64,000 bases of DNA from Pseudoclavibacter helvolus (GTDB lineage: Bacteria > Actinomycetota > Actinomycetes > Actinomycetales > Microbacteriaceae). Positions 19,168 to 27,776 of the stretch are shown here, piece after piece; the first letter of the stretch is position 1; the number at the start of each line of letters is the position of its first letter. Under the pieces are notes generated by a model. That model was not told the DNA's origin, searched no databases, and worked only from the letters and a program-made list of their open reading frames with translations. The DNA lies in assembly GCF_014191305.1 (NCBI RefSeq), contig NZ_JACHWJ010000002.1, positions 1 to 64,000 of the forward strand, read 5' to 3'. The translations under genes and the position numbers were made by a program.

Positions 19168-20477
19168 GTCAGCTTCAGAACGTGACGGCAGAGACGCCGC
19201 CGCCACCAGGCACTCAGGTGCCAGTAGCTGCGAGCGAGCAGTCGCCGTGGCACGGCCTCTGGCGAGACATCCTCGGAGGCGGGCCGCTGCGCTCGATCCT
19301 CGCGATCGTGCTCGCACTGCTCATCGGCTCGCTCCTCGTCGTCTTCACGAGCGATGAGGTCCTCGAGACCACCGGCTACTTCTTCTCCCGACCGATGGAC
19401 CTCTTCGCCGCGGCCGGCGGAGTCATCGGCGGCGCGTTCCGCGCGCTGTGGGAAGGCGCGATCTACTCGCCCCGCAACGGCTTCGTACCGCTGACGAACA
19501 CGCTCATGTGGGCGACCCCGCTCATCACTGCTGGCCTCGGCGTCGCATTCGCGTTCCGCGCCGGACTGTTCAACATCGGTGGCCAGGGGCAGATCCTCAT
19601 CGCCGCGCTCTTCACGGGCTTCGTGGGCGCGAGCCTGCAGCTTCCCTTCGTCGTACACGTGCTCGTCGCAACGTTCGCCGGTATCGTCGGCGGCTCGATC
19701 TGGGCTGGCGTCGCCGGCTGGCTGAAGGCGCAGACGGGGGCCCACGAGGTCATCGTCACGATCATGCTCAACTGGATCGCGTTCTGGGGCATCACGTACC
19801 TGCTCAAGACACCGCTCTTCCAGGCTGAGGGCGCTGGTGGAAACGCCAAGGCCAAGCCGATCGTCGAGTCGGCGCAGCTGCCAGACCTCGTGGGTGCCGC
19901 CGACTGGGGCTTCATTCTCGCGATCATCGCCGCCTTCGTCTACTGGTGGATCATGGAGCGCACGACGGTTGGCTTCAAGGTGCGTGCCGTTGGCCTCAAC
20001 CCGAGCGCTGCTCGAACGGCCGGCATCAACGTCGCGTTCATCACCTTCCTCACGATGGCGATCGCGGGTGCCTTCATCGGCCTCGCGGGAGCCACGCAGG
20101 TGCTCGGTCGCGCAACCGCCGGCTACGACCCGGGCGTGCACGCCGGCATCGGATTCGACGCCATCACGGTGGCGCTTCTCGGAGCGGGCCACCCCGTCGG
20201 CATCATCCTCGCGGGCCTCCTCTTCGGAGCGCTCAAGGCGGGCTCGTTCCCGATGCAGGTCGTCGAGGGCATCCCGATCGACATCGTCGCCGTCATCCAG
20301 GGGCTCATCGTTCTCTTCATCGCCGCGCCTCCGCTCATTCGGGCGATCTTCCGCCTGCCGAAGCCATCCGGCATCCGCCTGCTCGACCGCATCCGCGCGT
20401 CGCGCGAGGGTCGGGATGACGCAAGCTCGGGCAAGAAGGACGACAGCCGTGGCAAGAAGAACGAGGTGAACGCATGA
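19164..20477 (+). CDS. Nucleoside ABC transporter permease 1
   Basis: A 437-aa BPD_transp_2-family membrane protein with about ten helices; GLFNIGGQGQILIAALFTGF and GAHEVIVTIMLNWIAFW are conserved segments. The C-terminal tail is unusually charged (GREDDASS-like and Lys-rich) after the last helix. Both ends overlap neighbours by ATGA, so permeases and ATPase are made together. Confidence 0.92.
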   Translation: MSQLQNVTAETPPPPGTQVPVAASEQSPWHGLWRDILGGGPLRSILAIVLALLIGSLLVVFTSDEVLETTGYFFSRPMDLFAAAGGVIGGAFRALWEGAIYSPRNGFVPLTNTLMWATPLITAGLGVAFAFRAGLFNIGGQGQILIAALFTGFVGASLQLPFVVHVLVATFAGIVGGSIWAGVAGWLKAQTGAHEVIVTIMLNWIAFWGITYLLKTPLFQAEGAGGNAKAKPIVESAQLPDLVGAADWGFILAIIAAFVYWWIMERTTVGFKVRAVGLNPSAARTAGINVAFITFLTMAIAGAFIGLAGATQVLGRATAGYDPGVHAGIGFDAITVALLGAGHPVGIILAGLLFGALKAGSFPMQVVEGIPIDIVAVIQGLIVLFIAAPPLIRAIFRLPKPSGIRLLDRIRASREGRDDASSGKKDDSRGKKNEVNA

Positions 20478-21784
20478 CCGCAGTGACGCCAAGCACCGAG
20501 GAGCAGATCCCGGTGGGCGCGAGCACCAAGGCTGAGGTCCGCTCCACGCGCAGCTGGAAGGCGCCCATCGCGTACGCCTTCTTCAGCGCCCTGGTGCTGG
20601 TCGTCTTCGGGCTGCTCGCTCCTGCGGGCGCCTCGAGCACGATCGACCTGAACTCCGACGGCGTGCCGCTCAAGTTCGACCCGCTGGTCCTCCCGACCAT
20701 GGTCACCAACCTCATCATCGGCGTGATCCTCGCCGGCATCACGGTCGTCGCGTTCCTGCGCACTGCAGCCGGCAACAAGCTGCCGATGTGGGTCATGGTC
20801 GTGTTCGGCATCCTCTGGGTGTGGGCGCTCATCGTCTTCATCGGCGCCAACGCCAACGTGCCGCTCACGTGGCTCCTCACGGGAACGCTCGCGATCTCGA
20901 CGCCGCTGATCTTCGGATCCATGGCCGGCCTCGTGTCCGAGCGGGTCGGCGTCGTGAACATCGCCATCGAGGGCCAGCTCCTCGCCGGCGCGTTCACCTC
21001 CGCGCTCATCGGCTCGATGACGGGCAACCCGTTCCTCGGCCTCCTCGGCGCGATCCTCGCGGGCATGCTCGTGTCGCTCATCCTCGCCGTCTTCTCGATT
21101 CGCTACCTGGTCGAACAGGTTGTTGTCGGTGTTGTCATCAACATGCTCGTGATCGGCCTGACGAACTTCCTCTACTCGGGCGTCATGACGCGCGACAGCG
21201 GGTTCCTCAACACGATCGCGCAGAACGAGAAGTACCCGCGCTTCGCGATCCCGTTGTTGAGCGACATCCCTGTCATCGGGCCGCTGCTCTTCGACAACAC
21301 CTTCATCGTGTGCCTGATGTTCCTCACGGTGCCTGCGCTCACCTTCGCGCTGTTCAAGACCCGCTGGGGCCTGCGCCTCCGCGCCGTCGGCGAGCACCCG
21401 AAGGCTGCGGACACGGTTGGCATCAAGGTCAACAAGACGCGCTTCTGGAACGTCCTGCTCTCCGGCGCCATCGCCGGCGCAGGCGGCAGCTTCTTCACGC
21501 TGGGAAGCGTCGGCTCGTTCAGCCAGGAGATGACAAGCGGTCAGGGCTATATCGCCCTCGCAGCCCTCATCTTCGGACGCTGGCACCCGGTCTACGCCAC
21601 CCTCGCCGCGCTGCTCTTCGGCTTCGCCTCGAACCTGAAGACCCTCGTGAGCCAGGTCGGGGCGAACATCCCGCCAGAGTTCATGGCGATGATCCCGTAC
21701 ATCGTGACGATCCTCGCGGTCGCCGGTTTCGTGGGCCAGTCCCGCGGCCCGGCCGCCGCTGGCAAACCCTACGTAAAGGCCTAG
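20474..21784 (+). CDS. Nucleoside ABC transporter permease 2
   Basis: A 436-aa membrane protein of the same family as the gene upstream; RVGVVNIAIEGQLLAGAFTS, LVEQVVVGVVINMLVIGLTN and GFVGQSRGPAAAGKPYVKA at the end are characteristic of the second BMP-system permease. It overlaps permease 1 by ATGA and is followed after 2 nt by cdd. Confidence 0.92.
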   Translation: MTAVTPSTEEQIPVGASTKAEVRSTRSWKAPIAYAFFSALVLVVFGLLAPAGASSTIDLNSDGVPLKFDPLVLPTMVTNLIIGVILAGITVVAFLRTAAGNKLPMWVMVVFGILWVWALIVFIGANANVPLTWLLTGTLAISTPLIFGSMAGLVSERVGVVNIAIEGQLLAGAFTSALIGSMTGNPFLGLLGAILAGMLVSLILAVFSIRYLVEQVVVGVVINMLVIGLTNFLYSGVMTRDSGFLNTIAQNEKYPRFAIPLLSDIPVIGPLLFDNTFIVCLMFLTVPALTFALFKTRWGLRLRAVGEHPKAADTVGIKVNKTRFWNVLLSGAIAGAGGSFFTLGSVGSFSQEMTSGQGYIALAALIFGRWHPVYATLAALLFGFASNLKTLVSQVGANIPPEFMAMIPYIVTILAVAGFVGQSRGPAAAGKPYVKA

Positions 21785-21786
21785 CA

Positions 21787-22206
21787 ATGACGGCAACAGG
21801 AACCGAAGCGCTCGAGCCCGACTGGGCGATCCTCCGCCAGGCGGCGCACGACATCATGACGAAGGCGTACGCGCCCTACTCGAACTACTCGGTCGGGGCG
21901 GCCGCGCTTGTCGACGACGGTCGAATCGTCGTCGGCTGCAACGTCGAGAACGCGAGCTACGGTGTCGGCCTCTGCGCCGAGTGCGGACTCGTGTCCGCCC
22001 TCCAGGCGAGTGGTGGCGGAAAGCTCGTCGCGTTCACCTGCTGCAACGGCGATGGCGACGTCATCATGCCGTGCGGCCGCTGCCGTCAGCTGCTGTACGA
22101 GTTCTCGGCGCCAGGGATGCTCCTGGACACCGTCTCGGGCATCCGCACCATCGATCAGGTACTGCCGGATGCGTTCGGCCCAAGAGATCTCGAAAGGATC
22201 GCATGA
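21787..22206 (+). CDS. cdd: Cytidine deaminase
   Basis: A 139-aa zinc enzyme converting (deoxy)cytidine to (deoxy)uridine. The zinc/catalytic motif is CAE at residues 63-65 (GLCAECG) with the PCGRC pair Cys96 and Cys99; the substrate loop CNVENASYG is intact. Size is that of the tetrameric class. The ATG at 21787 follows the permease stop by 2 nt. The end overlaps deoA (ATGA). Confidence 0.96.
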   Translation: MTATGTEALEPDWAILRQAAHDIMTKAYAPYSNYSVGAAALVDDGRIVVGCNVENASYGVGLCAECGLVSALQASGGGKLVAFTCCNGDGDVIMPCGRCRQLLYEFSAPGMLLDTVSGIRTIDQVLPDAFGPRDLERIA

Positions 22207-23525
22207 GCTCCACCCCCGCCCAGTCCGCAGTCGAGGCGTTCGACGCCGTTGACCTCATCAAGGCGAAGCGCGACGGTCGTTCGCTGTCGACGCCTGAGAT
22301 CGACTGGCTCATCTCCCGCTACGCAAATGGCTACGTGGGCGACGAGCAGATGGCCGCCATGGCGATGGCGATCTTCCTCAACGGTATGGAGCGCACCGAG
22401 ATCCGCGACATGACGTTGGCGATGATCGCCTCTGGCGAGCGGATGAACTTCGACGGGCTTGGCAAGGTCACTGTCGACAAGCACTCCACCGGTGGCGTCG
22501 GTGACAAGATCACCCTCCCGCTCATGCCCCTCGTCGCGTCCTTCGGGGTCGCCGTGCCGCAGCTCTCCGGCCGTGGGCTCGGGCACACGGGCGGAACGCT
22601 CGACAAGCTCGAGGCCATCCCCGGCTGGCGTGCCGAGCTCTCCAACGAGGAGATGTTTACCCTCCTCCAGGAGATCGGTGGCGTCATCTGCGCGGCCGGC
22701 GCAGGCCTCGCTCCTGCCGACAAGAAGCTCTACGCGCTGCGCGACATCACGGGAACCGTCGAGTGCATCCCGCTCATCGCCTCGAGCATCATGTCGAAGA
22801 AGATCGCGGAGGGGACCGACTCGCTGGTGCTCGACGTGAAGTTCGGCTCCGGCTCCTTCATGGGCGACATCGAGCGCTCGCGTGCGCTTGCCGAGACCAT
22901 GGTGGCGCTCGGCGAAGACGCGGGGGTGCGCACCTCGGCGCTCCTCACGAACATGAACGTGCCGCTCGGCCTCGCGATTGGAAACGCCAACGAGGTGCGC
23001 GAATCGGTCGAGGTACTCGCAGGCGGCGGTCCCGCCGACGTCGTGGAGCTCACGGTCGAGCTGGCGCGCGAAATGCTCCGCCTGGCTGGAAAGCCGGACG
23101 CGGACGTCGAGGGCGCGCTCAAGAACGGTGCTGCGATGGATGTGTGGCGCCGCTGGGTCTCCGCGCAGGACGGCGACCCCGACGGTGCGCTGCCCGTTGC
23201 GCGCGAGATGCATGAAGTGCGCGCGGACCGCGACGGCGTGCTGGTCCGCCAGGAAGCGCTGCCCTTCGGTATCGCCGCCTGGCGCCTCGGCGCCGGACGG
23301 GCACGCAAGCAGGACCCGGTCATCCACGCAGCAGGCATCGACCTCGTCGCGAAGCCGGGCGACACCGTGAAAAAGGGCGACGTGCTCTTCACCCTGTCGG
23401 CCGAGGATGCAGCGCGCTTCCCGCGTGCGCTCGACGCCCTCGAAGGAGCGTACGAGATCGGCGACGCCGGCTCGGAGATCCTCACTGGCGGCCCGCTCAT
23501 CGCCGGCCGCGTCGGCGCAGAGTAG
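22203..23525 (+). CDS. deoA: Thymidine (pyrimidine-nucleoside) phosphorylase
   Basis: A 440-aa enzyme splitting thymidine or uridine with phosphate into base and pentose 1-phosphate. The glycine-rich phosphate-binding signature KHSTGGVGDK is at residues 93-102 and the SGRGLGHTGGTLDKLE segment follows. Length is right for the family. It completes a cytidine to uridine to uracil route with cdd. It ends the operon at a perfect hairpin. Confidence 0.96.
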   Translation: MSSTPAQSAVEAFDAVDLIKAKRDGRSLSTPEIDWLISRYANGYVGDEQMAAMAMAIFLNGMERTEIRDMTLAMIASGERMNFDGLGKVTVDKHSTGGVGDKITLPLMPLVASFGVAVPQLSGRGLGHTGGTLDKLEAIPGWRAELSNEEMFTLLQEIGGVICAAGAGLAPADKKLYALRDITGTVECIPLIASSIMSKKIAEGTDSLVLDVKFGSGSFMGDIERSRALAETMVALGEDAGVRTSALLTNMNVPLGLAIGNANEVRESVEVLAGGGPADVVELTVELAREMLRLAGKPDADVEGALKNGAAMDVWRRWVSAQDGDPDGALPVAREMHEVRADRDGVLVRQEALPFGIAAWRLGAGRARKQDPVIHAAGIDLVAKPGDTVKKGDVLFTLSAEDAARFPRALDALEGAYEIGDAGSEILTGGPLIAGRVGAE

Positions 23526-23532
23526 TTGGACG

Positions 23533-23568
23533 GGCGGTGTGGAGAAGGGAAACCTTCTCCACACCGCC
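23533..23568 (+). terminator. Terminator after deoA
   Basis: A perfect 16-bp stem (GGCGGTGTGGAGAAGG and its complement) closed by a GAAA tetraloop, 7 nt after the deoA stop. No T-run. Confidence 0.8.
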
Positions 23569-23601
23569 GCGCCAAGTCGCGCGCGCGTTGCCTCTGCCGG
23601 A

Positions 23602-23607
23602 TAGAAT
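23602..23607 (+). promoter_or_regulatory. possible -10 box of add
   Basis: TAGAAT, 56 nt before the add GTG. No consensus -35 at 16-18 nt. Confidence 0.4.
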
Positions 23608-23663
23608 CATGGCTCTGGACGGCCGCACTTTCTGGATCGCGGCCACATTCGAAGGGGAACACC

Positions 23664-24806
23664 GTGTCTGTGCAGAGCTCCGCGCCATTCGACGAGGGCG
23701 ATTTCACGCTGCGGGACGGCACCAACATCCGTGCGCTGCCGAAGGTCTCGTTGCACGACCACCTCGACGGTGGGCTGCGCGCCCAGACGATCATCGAGCT
23801 TGCCGACGAGATCGGCCTCGAACTTCCAGCGACAAATGCGCCCGAGCTCTCGAACTGGTTCGCCGACCAGTCCGACTCGGGGTCGCTCGTCGAGTACCTG
23901 AAGACCTTCGACGTGACCACAGCAGTCATGCAGACCTCGCACGGCCTGCGTCGCGTCGCCCGCGACTTCGTCAACGACCTCGGCGCCGACGGCGTCGTCT
24001 ACGGCGAAGTCCGTTGGGCTCCAGAGCAGCACCTCAAGCGCGGGTTGAGCCTCGACGACGCGGTCAACGCGGTCCAGGCCGGCATCAACGAGGGTATCGA
24101 CGACGTGCGCTCGCACGGCAAGCGCATCCGCGTCGGCCAGCTCGTGAGCGCCATGCGGCACGCGGGCAACGGGCTCGAGATCGCGAAGCTCGCCGTCCGC
24201 CACCGCGAGCAGGGCGTCGTCGGCTTCGACATCGCGGGCCCTGAAGACGGTTTCCCGCCCACCAACTTGCAAGAGGCGTTCGACTACCTCATGTCGGAGC
24301 GCTTCCCAGCGACCGTCCACGCAGGCGAAGCGGCCGGCCTTGACTCCATCGAGAGCGCCATCTTCGACGCGCATGCCCTCCGCCTCGGCCACGGCGTGCG
24401 CATCGCCGAGGACATCGACCTCGAAGGCGAAGACGAGGACGGCACATACGTCTCTCTCGGTCGGCTCGCGCAGTGGGTGCGCGACCGCCGAATCCCGCTT
24501 GAGCTCAGCCCTTCCTCGAACCTGCAGACCGGCGCCATCACCGCGTGGGGCGAGAACATCGAAGACCATCCCTTCGACCTGCTGTACCAGCTCGGGTTCA
24601 CGGTGACCGTCAATACGGACAACCGACTCATGAGCGCGACGAGCGTCTCGCGAGAGCTGACGTTGCTCGCCGACACCTTCGACTACGACCTCGCTGACCT
24701 CGAGACCTTCCAGCTGAACGCCGCCGAAGGTGCCTTCTTGCCGATTGAAGACCGCGAAGAGCTGGCCGAGATCGTGAGCGAAGGGTTCGACGAGGCGGGA
24801 GCATGA
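23664..24806 (+). CDS. add: Adenosine deaminase
   Basis: A 380-aa zinc hydrolase converting adenosine to inosine. Zinc ligands are His31 and His33 in LHDHLDGG; further motifs are TVHAGEA, LRLGHGVRI, SPSSNLQTG and TVNTDNRLMS. The GTG at 23664 has GAAGGGG upstream; the open frame before it contains the terminator hairpin and is not coding. Its product feeds the purine nucleoside phosphorylase at 29498. It overlaps the IIA gene by ATGA. Confidence 0.95.
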   Translation: MSVQSSAPFDEGDFTLRDGTNIRALPKVSLHDHLDGGLRAQTIIELADEIGLELPATNAPELSNWFADQSDSGSLVEYLKTFDVTTAVMQTSHGLRRVARDFVNDLGADGVVYGEVRWAPEQHLKRGLSLDDAVNAVQAGINEGIDDVRSHGKRIRVGQLVSAMRHAGNGLEIAKLAVRHREQGVVGFDIAGPEDGFPPTNLQEAFDYLMSERFPATVHAGEAAGLDSIESAIFDAHALRLGHGVRIAEDIDLEGEDEDGTYVSLGRLAQWVRDRRIPLELSPSSNLQTGAITAWGENIEDHPFDLLYQLGFTVTVNTDNRLMSATSVSRELTLLADTFDYDLADLETFQLNAAEGAFLPIEDREELAEIVSEGFDEAGA

Positions 24807-25288
24807 ACGCGCAGGCCACTCCTGAGCTGCAGTTCGACTCCACCAGCGTGCGCCTCGCCGAGCATGCCCTCGACTGGCGCCAAGCAGTCGGTCAGATGGG
24901 GGAGCTGCTCGCCGAGCGCGGATTCGCGAAGAGCGGGTACACGAGCAATATGGTTCGTGTCATCGAGCGTTTCGGCCCGTACGTCGTTGTCGGCCCCGGC
25001 GTTGCGCTCGTGCACGCGCGGCCAGGTGAAGAGACGATCGAGAACGGCCTCGCCGTCATCACCTATCCGGAGGGCGTCGGCTTCGGCCACGCGCGCTACG
25101 ACCCCGTAAGAGTTGTTGTCGGTATGACCGCGACGAGTGCATCCGAGCACCTGAAGCTCATCGCGGCGCTCGCCAAGACCTTCGACAACGACGCCGTCCT
25201 CGGCGAGCTCATCGCGGCGGCGTCGCCCGAGTCGCTCGTCGAACTGCTCAAGCCGAGGCTCGTCGCAGCTGGGCTTCTCGTCGCCTGA
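24803..25288 (+). CDS. PTS EIIA type-2 (mannitol/fructose/ascorbate-like) domain protein
   Basis: A 161-aa single-domain protein. The phosphorylation motif is GPGVALVHARPG with His71 as the predicted phospho-acceptor from HPr. No IIB or IIC partner is nearby; it is coupled by ATGA to adenosine deaminase. It could belong to an EII complex encoded elsewhere, or act as a regulatory phospho-protein that links nucleoside salvage to PTS state. The domain call is firm; the role is inference. Confidence 0.88.
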   Translation: MNAQATPELQFDSTSVRLAEHALDWRQAVGQMGELLAERGFAKSGYTSNMVRVIERFGPYVVVGPGVALVHARPGEETIENGLAVITYPEGVGFGHARYDPVRVVVGMTATSASEHLKLIAALAKTFDNDAVLGELIAAASPESLVELLKPRLVAAGLLVA

Positions 25289-25327
25289 GGTTCTTTCGCT
25301 GAGGGACGCTGAGCTGGGCTGACGTGT

Positions 25328-25412
25328 CCTGCCAGCTCGCCACTCGAGCCTGCCAGCGATCGCCCACCGTCGTGTCCGATTTCCGCGAGCGATGGTCGGT
25401 TGAACCTGCCAG
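25328..25412. promoter_or_regulatory. Three direct CCTGCCAG repeats upstream of the ada-alkA gene
   Basis: CCTGCCAG occurs at 25328-25335, 25349-25356 and 25405-25412. The first two are 21 bp apart (two helical turns) and the third overlaps the presumed -10 region. They are candidates for an operator bound by the Ada-type activator encoded just downstream. Confidence 0.35.
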
Positions 25413-25421
25413 ACTCGTCAC

Positions 25422-27035
25422 ATGGCAAGCACCACCCTGACCAGAGAAGACCGGTACCGCGCGATCCTCGCCAAGGACCGCCGCTTCGACGGGCAGTTCA
25501 TCACCGCGGTCGGCTCGACCGGCATCTACTGCCGGCCGAGTTGCCCGGCGCGCACGCCGAAACGTGAAAACGTCACCTTCTACCCGACGAGCGCGGCAGC
25601 GCATGAGGCGGGCTATCGTGCCTGCAAGCGCTGCCTGCCGGACGCTGCTCCCGGTGACCCCGCGTGGAACGTGCGCGGCGACGTCGCGGGCCGCGCCATG
25701 CGGCTCATCGCGGACGGCGTCGTCGAACGGGAGGGCGTCACGGGCCTCGCGGCGCGACTCGGCTTCTCTTCACGCCACCTCGGTCGTGTGCTCGCGGCAG
25801 AGCTCGGCGCGGGCCCGCTGGCCCTCGCGCGTGCGCAGCGGGCGCGGACGGCGGCGGCACTCCTCGGCGCGACCGAGCTGCCGCTCGCGGACGTGGCGTT
25901 CGCGGCAGGCTTCGCCAGCGTGCGGCAGTTCAACGAGACGGTGCAAGAGGTCTTCCAGTTGACCCCGACGCTTGTTCGCGCGAAATCGCGTGGACGGTCG
26001 ACGACAGGCGCAGACCAGCTCGGCGGCGCGAGCGCCTTCGGCAGCGGGCTCGCTCTGGGTGACGGCGCCGTGCCGCTGACCCTTGCCCTCGCCTATCGAG
26101 AGCCGTACGACGCGGCTGGCGTCTTCGCCTGGCTCCGTGAGCGAGCCATCGCCGGCGTCGAAGTCGCGACCGAGAACAGCTACGAACGCAGCCTCAACCT
26201 GCCGGGTGGGCCAGCGTGGTTCGGCGTGGATGCAGCTGGCTCGCAGTCGTCGTCGCTGCGGCTTCGTGCGCGACTCACCGACCTCAGCGACCTGCAGACC
26301 CTCGTCACGCGTGTGCGACGGCTCTTCGACTTGGATGCTGACCCGACGGCCATCGACGGGGCGCTCTCCGTGCATCCCGCCATCGCAGCCCGTGTGCGCC
26401 TGCGCCCCGGCCGCCGCCTCCCTGGCGCCGTGGACCCCGACGAGATGCTCTTCAGGGCGATCATCGGCCAGCAGATCACCGTCTCGGCGGCGCGGACGGC
26501 CCTTGGTCGGCTCGCGGCGCGGGCGGGAACGTCGCTGACGCAGGAGGGCGACGCCGAGGAAACGAGCGCGGACCAAGGCGTGACCCGACTCTTCCCGCGT
26601 GCATCCGCCATCGCGGCGCTCGGCGAAGAGTCGTTCGCGGGTCCGCGGTCGCGATCGGCGACCATCACGAGCATCGCCGAGGCGCTCGCGAGCGGAGAGC
26701 TGCAACTCTCGGCGGGTGATGACATCGCCGAGCAGCATGCAGCGCTCACGGCGTTCAAAGGCATCGGCGACTGGACGGCCGGATACGTGAGCATGCGTGT
26801 CCTCGCCAACCCCGACGTGCTGCTCACGGGTGATGTCGCTCTGCGGAGCGGCGCGAAGGCCCTCGGGTTGCAGTCGGAACCCAAGGCGCTGATCGAGGTC
26901 ACGGAGCAGTTCAGGCCGTGGCGAAGCTACCTCTCGCTCCACCTCTGGGGCGCGACTCCGCCCAGAACGCGGGCAGGCGCCACGAAGAGCGCCGTCGCAC
27001 AGACCACACCTCTCACTACGGAGACACCAGCATGA
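25422..27035 (+). CDS. Ada-AlkA fusion: methylphosphotriester-sensing AraC regulator with 3-methyladenine glycosylase
   Basis: A 537-aa protein. Residues 1-80 form the Ada zinc domain with Cys37, Cys41 (YCRPSCPAR) and Cys68, Cys71 (ACKRC); one cysteine accepts methyl from DNA phosphotriesters. An AraC-type HTH follows (about 85-185, [20 protein letters not shown]). The C-terminal half is AlkA: N-terminal beta domain, [18 protein letters not shown], and HhH motif [15 protein letters not shown] followed by the catalytic aspartate region LLTGDVALR. It should excise alkylated purines and sense damage. ATG at 25422 lies 6 nt after CAGACT, so it may be leaderless. Coupled to ogt. Confidence 0.93.
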   Translation: MASTTLTREDRYRAILAKDRRFDGQFITAVGSTGIYCRPSCPARTPKRENVTFYPTSAAAHEAGYRACKRCLPDAAPGDPAWNVRGDVAGRAMRLIADGVVEREGVTGLAARLGFSSRHLGRVLAAELGAGPLALARAQRARTAAALLGATELPLADVAFAAGFASVRQFNETVQEVFQLTPTLVRAKSRGRSTTGADQLGGASAFGSGLALGDGAVPLTLALAYREPYDAAGVFAWLRERAIAGVEVATENSYERSLNLPGGPAWFGVDAAGSQSSSLRLRARLTDLSDLQTLVTRVRRLFDLDADPTAIDGALSVHPAIAARVRLRPGRRLPGAVDPDEMLFRAIIGQQITVSAARTALGRLAARAGTSLTQEGDAEETSADQGVTRLFPRASAIAALGEESFAGPRSRSATITSIAEALASGELQLSAGDDIAEQHAALTAFKGIGDWTAGYVSMRVLANPDVLLTGDVALRSGAKALGLQSEPKALIEVTEQFRPWRSYLSLHLWGATPPRTRAGATKSAVAQTTPLTTETPA

Positions 27036-27571
27036 GCACACAGACCACCCCAAGCGCACCCAGCCAGGACTGCGCCGTCATCGAGACGATCAGCACCCCA
27101 GACGGTCCGTTCACGATCATCGCCAGGGAGAGCGACGGGGCGGTCCTCTCCTCCGGCTGGAGTGACGATGAGCAGCGCGTCGTGGCCCGCATCACACCCA
27201 AGGCCAGGCCTGCTGCCCTTGTGCGCGGCCGCACCGCCGCCTCCGCGGCAGTTCGGGCCTACTACGACGGTCAGCTCGACGCTATCGACGACGTGCTGGT
27301 GGCCCAGTTCGGGGCGGAGTTCCGGATGCAGGGTTGGTTCGGGCTGCGCGACATCGCGGCAGGGCATCCGCTCACCTACACGGAGTTCGCGACGGCGCTT
27401 GGACGTCCGACGGCCGTTCGAGCCGCGGCTAGCGTGTGCGCATCCAACGCCCCGGCGCTCTTCGTGCCGTGCCACCGCGTGCTGCGATCTGACGGCACGC
27501 TCGGCGGCTTCGCCTGGGGCGTCGACGTGAAGCGCTCGCTCTTACAACGGGAGCTCACCCACGCGTCCTGA
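27032..27571 (+). CDS. ogt: Methylated-DNA-protein cysteine methyltransferase
   Basis: A 179-aa suicide enzyme that transfers the O6-alkyl group of guanine to Cys147 in the motif [12 protein letters not shown]. The C-terminal winged-helix part ([20 protein letters not shown]) is well conserved; the N-terminal half is divergent. ATG at 27032 overlaps the ada-alkA stop (ATGA), which makes a two-gene alkylation repair operon. The longer open frame upstream lies inside ada-alkA. Confidence 0.94.
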   Translation: MSTQTTPSAPSQDCAVIETISTPDGPFTIIARESDGAVLSSGWSDDEQRVVARITPKARPAALVRGRTAASAAVRAYYDGQLDAIDDVLVAQFGAEFRMQGWFGLRDIAAGHPLTYTEFATALGRPTAVRAAASVCASNAPALFVPCHRVLRSDGTLGGFAWGVDVKRSLLQRELTHAS

Positions 27572-27714
27572 CGCGCGCATCCGCTCGCTACCGTTTTGCC
27601 CGTGCTCGCCCGTGTTCGCAACTGCGCTCCGCCCTGCGCGCGCAACCCAACTCCCGAGACGGCTGCGGGCGCCGGGGCGGGAGCGACAGCGAGGGTTCGA
27701 CGGCAAGAACGGCA

Positions 27715-27756
27715 AGAGCCCCTCGGGGCGGAAAGATCTCCAACCCGAGGGGCTCT
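27715..27756. terminator. Bidirectional terminator between ogt and the phospho-sugar mutase gene
   Basis: A perfect 13-bp stem (AGAGCCCCTCGGG, 27715-27727, with 27744-27756) and a 16-nt loop between converging genes. Confidence 0.75.
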
Positions 27757-27776
27757 GTGGATGCGAAGGGCGCTGC

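Noticed and set aside
18750-20492. 580-aa minus-strand ORF opposite the nucleoside permease
   Set aside because: Acidic and basic repeat-like composition typical of antisense frames in high-GC DNA; the plus strand is a clear ATPase/permease pair.
20123-21796. 557-aa minus-strand ORF
   Set aside because: Antisense shadow of the two permease genes.
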